Source: Lactifluus volemus
Lineage: Eukaryota; Basidiomycota; Agaricomycetes; Russulales; Russulaceae
DNA length: 21,006 nucleotides
Direction: 5' to 3'
NCBI GenBank assembly: GCA_022376515.1
Contig: WTXI01000505.1
Location: forward strand, 1-21,006
Position 1 is the first letter of the stretch. The number at the start of each line of letters is the position of its first letter. Below, in pieces: positions 17,647-21,006 of this stretch. The position numbers were made by a program, and so were the translations under genes. The notes beneath the pieces were generated by a model. The model did not search any database and was not told the DNA's origin. It saw only the letters and a program-made list of their open reading frames with translations.

Positions 17647-20304
17647 TTACCGCGAAAGGAAACTAGACAAGCTGGGCCGTTTACTGCCTTTCGCGCTAGT
17701 ATTCGACAAGCGGTGCGATGACATTGCATCTTCTGTCTGATGTACCGCCTCCGCATATCTACGCGTCATGCTCCACATTAGTAAGAATGACGTCCCCAAG
17801 AATACACACGCACAGAAGCTTGTAGCGAACGAGCTCGCCTTCAAGTTCCTCGTTCTGTAACCGTGCTCGGACGAGCTCGTTCTGTCATTGAAGCGTCATC
17901 GACCCCAGCAGAGAGAATCGACGAGACACATTACGCACTAGGATACCAACATGCTCCTGGTTCAGCGCCGCTAGGTTCGCTTCCAACGCATTCCTAATTG
18001 CACCCAAATGTTAGCGTCCAGGCTGTCAGGGCATCGAATAGGATGTCATGAGCCTACATCTGTGCCGACAACTGGCGATTATGATTACGAAGTGTGTCCA
18101 TCTCCGCTGCATGCATCTCCCGTGTACGTATCATCTCATGGTATTCATGGTTGTACGAGTCAAGCATGAACGGGGTGATCCGCAGTGACATTGCATCATT
18201 TACGAAGTCGTCAACGCGATATGTAGTCCTTTCACCCTCTTTTGCAAGAATCTGCTCTCGTCATAACCGGAGCACGGAGGATGTTAAAAGGGTTGTGACC
18301 TGCCTTGTACGTATCGACAACGCCAGTGTTAAGGAAGGCAACAAGATCGTCGAACTTGAGCGATAGCAACATCGCTTCGTTTTTCTGAAGAAGGGAGATC
18401 GCAAACCCAAAAATCGCCTCAATTCCGTTCGCAAGACAGTTATCGAGTATTCGAAAAACAATCTCCAGGGGAAAGCTATGACATATGTCAGGACAAACGA
18501 ACTCTACGAAGGAGCAATAACCTACCGGTAAGAAAAGAGTGTAAGAAACCACTGCGAGCAAAACATGCTCGATTTCACGCCTTGCCGGAGGAAGTGGACA
18601 TGCAAAACTGGGAGTAATTCTTCTATGAGTCGATCGAACTGTGAGTAAGGGCTCTGTTAATGAGAAGGAATTTCTACAAGACTTCCGTCCTCACTTGAAA
18701 CTTAACAATCCCAACCTGATGAGTAACTCCAGGATCCCATATGTAAGTTGACAACTCACAAGACGCAATTGCAGCTTGGGCATCTCAGGCAAGAAATGTC
18801 CACGCAAGTCATATGAATACATTAGTCGAACTAGCAGCGAAAAGGCTTCTTCGTCGGGCATCTAGAGCAGTTTGTGAGCAGCATGTCAATGAGAATCAGG
18901 AGTCCACGAACATTAAGTAGCAAGACTGCGACTACGAAAGGAAGGCCTTGGCAGTATCCCACTTGTGGATCATATCTTTCTAATCAGGTGAAGAAATTGA
19001 ACATTGATACATGGTGTGACGTACATTGAGTATGCCTTTAGAACGTTGAATAAATTCTCCTGCCCAATACCGTGACCGTCTGTAAAGAATTCATGCTGTG
19101 GGAAGGTCCTGGTTCGCTCAGCGCAGATTCGACAAGGGTGTGGCCTGTTCGCTTACCGCCCAAGGTCACGCATGATTGCCTTTTCGTGTGGGCTGGTCTC
19201 CTTCAACAGTTTTATGTATGTTGCCTCCATTTCCATATCCTTTGACGCTGACCTGTTCGGAATCAGGGGGTGGAACGAGCAAGAGCGAATGTGAATTACA
19301 TGAGCTGCCATACCATCCCACGGAGCTTGTTCGGTATCCCTCTTTCGATAGCACGGGCGAGTTCCTCCGAGTTCTCCGAAGCGAACGCCTGGTAGTCTAG
19401 GCGCTCCGTGTCAGAAGGAAGGACGTAGCAGACAAATTTTCGCATACCCGAAATGACGGAACCCCAAAAGGCTACACATGTGTGAATAAACTGTCTGAAC
19501 GAATAAGACGAGGAGACACTTACCCCAGTCGACGTTAGCTAAATCCTCTTCCAACTCTTTACTATTCCGTTGCGCACGTTCAAATACCTCCTGGAACTTC
19601 TGTTGTCCGTCTAGACTCCTTCTCGTCCCAGACACGCCATCGTTCCCGAATCTTCGCATAGAGAACGACGCACGCACAGAGGTGCTTGAGATCTCCGAGG
19701 GTGCAGGCGCAGGCTCCTCTTCCGCCCATGGCTTGGAAGCCGTCTCGTCAACAGGGGATTTAATAGCGATAGTGCTGTCGCGAGTCGCAGTGGCTGCAGC
19801 ATTGAGAGACACAGTAGAGAAGCGCTCCTCGTCGTCAAGGCGGACTTCGCTCAAGTCAGATCCTGCGACAGAGTCCCGTGGAAAGGATTGCGTCTGTGAC
19901 AGTGGCGTCGTTTTCGGCGAAAGAAGCGCGTCCAGTGGAGAAGAGCGTGGCTCCTCTGCGCTTCTCAGATTGGCAGGCTCATTGACGGGTGGGTATAGGG
20001 GGCCGTCAGGGGGTTGAGAAGGTACGCTTAAACGCACCGCTTCCCCTGGTCGTGTTTTCATCGATGCTCGGGACCCCATGGGGGGAAGTTTGTCTTCGGG
20101 CTGCCCAGAATCCTTTTCGCGAAACATTTCGGGTTGAATTTTCAGGGTATCTAGAGAGCTCTGGGAAGGTCCCCGCTTGTGTTCTGATTTGGACGCTAGA
20201 TCGTTTTGTTGTTGATGCCGTGGCACGTCTACGGGCGAATGTGATCGACCTGTTGGAAAATGGGAAGTTTCTAGATGTGATACGTTCTCTCCTTGATTGA
20301 GCAT
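17647..20304 (-). CDS. TBC-domain Rab GTPase-activating protein (Gyp5/EVI5-like)
   Basis: It stimulates GTP hydrolysis by Rab/Ypt proteins in vesicle traffic. Fourteen exons (20304-19524, 19471-19448, 19396-19300, 19252-19157, 19108-19025, 18975-18912, 18861-18760, 18700-18695, 18638-18526, 18475-18304, 18251-18058, 17993-17951, 17881-17814, 17758-17647) give about 651 residues. Residues 1-225 are disordered and Ser/Pro-rich. The TBC domain spans about 285-510: GIPNKLRGMVWQLM, the arginine finger Arg333 in IMRDLGR, the glutamine finger Gln370 in YDPQVGYCQG, then SSMFCSQWFLTLFSYRFPLEIVF and GIEAIFGFAISLLQKNE. A C-terminal coiled coil (about 540-620) ends in a Ser-rich tail. Exon 8 is a 6-nt micro-exon. 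The exon 10/11 junction and the donor after exon 12 (GTTGGT) are weak. The 5' end is uncertain because the frame stays open upstream of ATG 20304. Confidence 0.9.
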
Positions 20305-20308
20305 CAAA

Positions 20309-20368
20309 TTATCGCCCTGCCCAGCGTTGGGCCCGTGTTGAGGGCTGTCCGGTGCCTTGTGAGGCCAT
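20309..20368 (-). other. Upstream ORF before the TBC gene start
   Basis: ATG at 20368 in a strong context (TTACCATGGCC) opens a 19-codon frame that ends in TAA at 20311-20309, four bases before the main ATG at 20304. It is out of frame with the main protein. If transcription starts upstream, it could restrain translation of the TBC gene. Confidence 0.4.
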
Positions 20369-21006
20369 GGTAACGAGGGTAGAACTTGAGATGTTGCGGC
20401 AATTAATGTTTTTAACTGCGATCACATGTGATGTGACACATTCGCACGCAGCGCGCCGCCTCCACAACTTCCGAATAATGGCCACATACAGTACGCAGCC
20501 ATCTATGAAAGGAAGATACAGGTGTAATAATCCAGCAATCAGTATTAGTTAAAATATTAACGTTAACGAGATCGTCGAGCTGGTAAATGTGGTAAACTTG
20601 AATTAGGCGCAACCTCACCATCCACTCTAGTCGTTGATGAACGACTGCCAGTGCCAGTTGCTGGCGGTGCCGGGTCTAATTTCTGAAGGAATATTCACAC
20701 CTGCCAATCGTCACACCTCAAAAACCTCCACAAGCTCGGCGTCCAACTGAACTGGAGACACATCTCGGTGCCTTTGAGTGGGGACTCAATTTTGACTTGC
20801 CTCCGAGTCTGGAAAGAGTGTGCCGCAGAGCTGAACTTCTACGAATAACCATACGTCGAACAAACCCAGTGTAGAATCGAAAGGTGCGCCTGGAATATCA
20901 CGGTCGATGATCTGAGGCAGCGATCGTATGCCTGCCGCATGAACAGTCAGCTGTTGGAAGAGGAGCACTAACGGGCCCGAAAGCAGCGACTTCGCCCAAG
21001 TTCAAG
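20369..21006. other. Right end of window, gene content unresolved
   Basis: On the minus strand, 20682-20568 reads like a Pro/Ser-rich exon (LDPAPPATGTGSRSSTTRVD) between an acceptor (CTTCAG) and a donor-like GTTAAC. It may be an upstream exon of the TBC gene, but the only phase-matching join I find needs an intron of about 183 nt, unusual here. From 20700 to the end there are short frames on both strands with no recognised product. Confidence 0.35.

Noticed and set aside
20786..20968. Minus-strand 60-codon frame near the right edge
   Set aside because: It is short, has no recognised motif, paralog or splice signals, and the window ends before context can be judged.

Overview
The window looks like nuclear DNA of a mushroom-forming basidiomycete (Agaricomycete). 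Genes are intron-dense, with introns of about 43-105 nt, GT..AG borders and CTRAC/CTAAC-like branch sites. Several spliced products match fungal housekeeping families. I assembled all gene models by eye from reading frames and splice signals, so the exon borders are predictions.

Left part (1-10000) is accessory and mobile-rich. At 22-1593 (minus) lies a seven-exon gene for a basic, serine-rich, probably nuclear protein. From 2430 to 10001 (plus) runs a tandem array of a small secreted-protein family. Copy A (2856-3296) is frameshifted, copy D (6733-7030) is a promoter/leader relic, and copies B (7724-8405) and C (9246-10001) are intact. All units share a TATA region and a 5' UTR intron with a conserved 'GTACTGGATA|GT' donor context, clearest in A, B and C. 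The intact proteins have a signal peptide, a fast-changing Pro/Gly/Ser-rich centre and a conserved C-terminal module with a Lys-Arg site. They have no recognised domain. The array is split between A and D by a 2.8-kb element with 28-bp terminal inverted repeats (3735-6510). Inside it are a dead minus-strand LINE RNase H fragment and a decayed plus-strand gene. Copy A also carries a 177-bp insertion in its leader, flanked by an 8-bp direct repeat and containing a long hairpin.

Right part (10155-20304) is a compact, conserved gene block. In order it holds ferrochelatase (minus, HEM15, with the four [2Fe-2S] cysteines), an SNG1-family DUF3533 membrane protein (minus), a multi-pass RING-H2 membrane protein (minus), a small single-pass membrane protein (plus) and a TBC-domain Rab GTPase-activating protein (minus). 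Ferrochelatase and the TBC gene need micro-exons of 8 and 6 nt to read correctly, and the SNG1-like gene has a 22-nt exon. The last 700 bases hold no gene I can define, although coding-like pieces may be 5' exons of the TBC gene.

These genes do not form one pathway: heme synthesis, membrane stress tolerance, ubiquitin ligation and vesicle traffic lie side by side. The most novel part is the secreted-protein array with its decayed copies and its TIR-bounded insertion.
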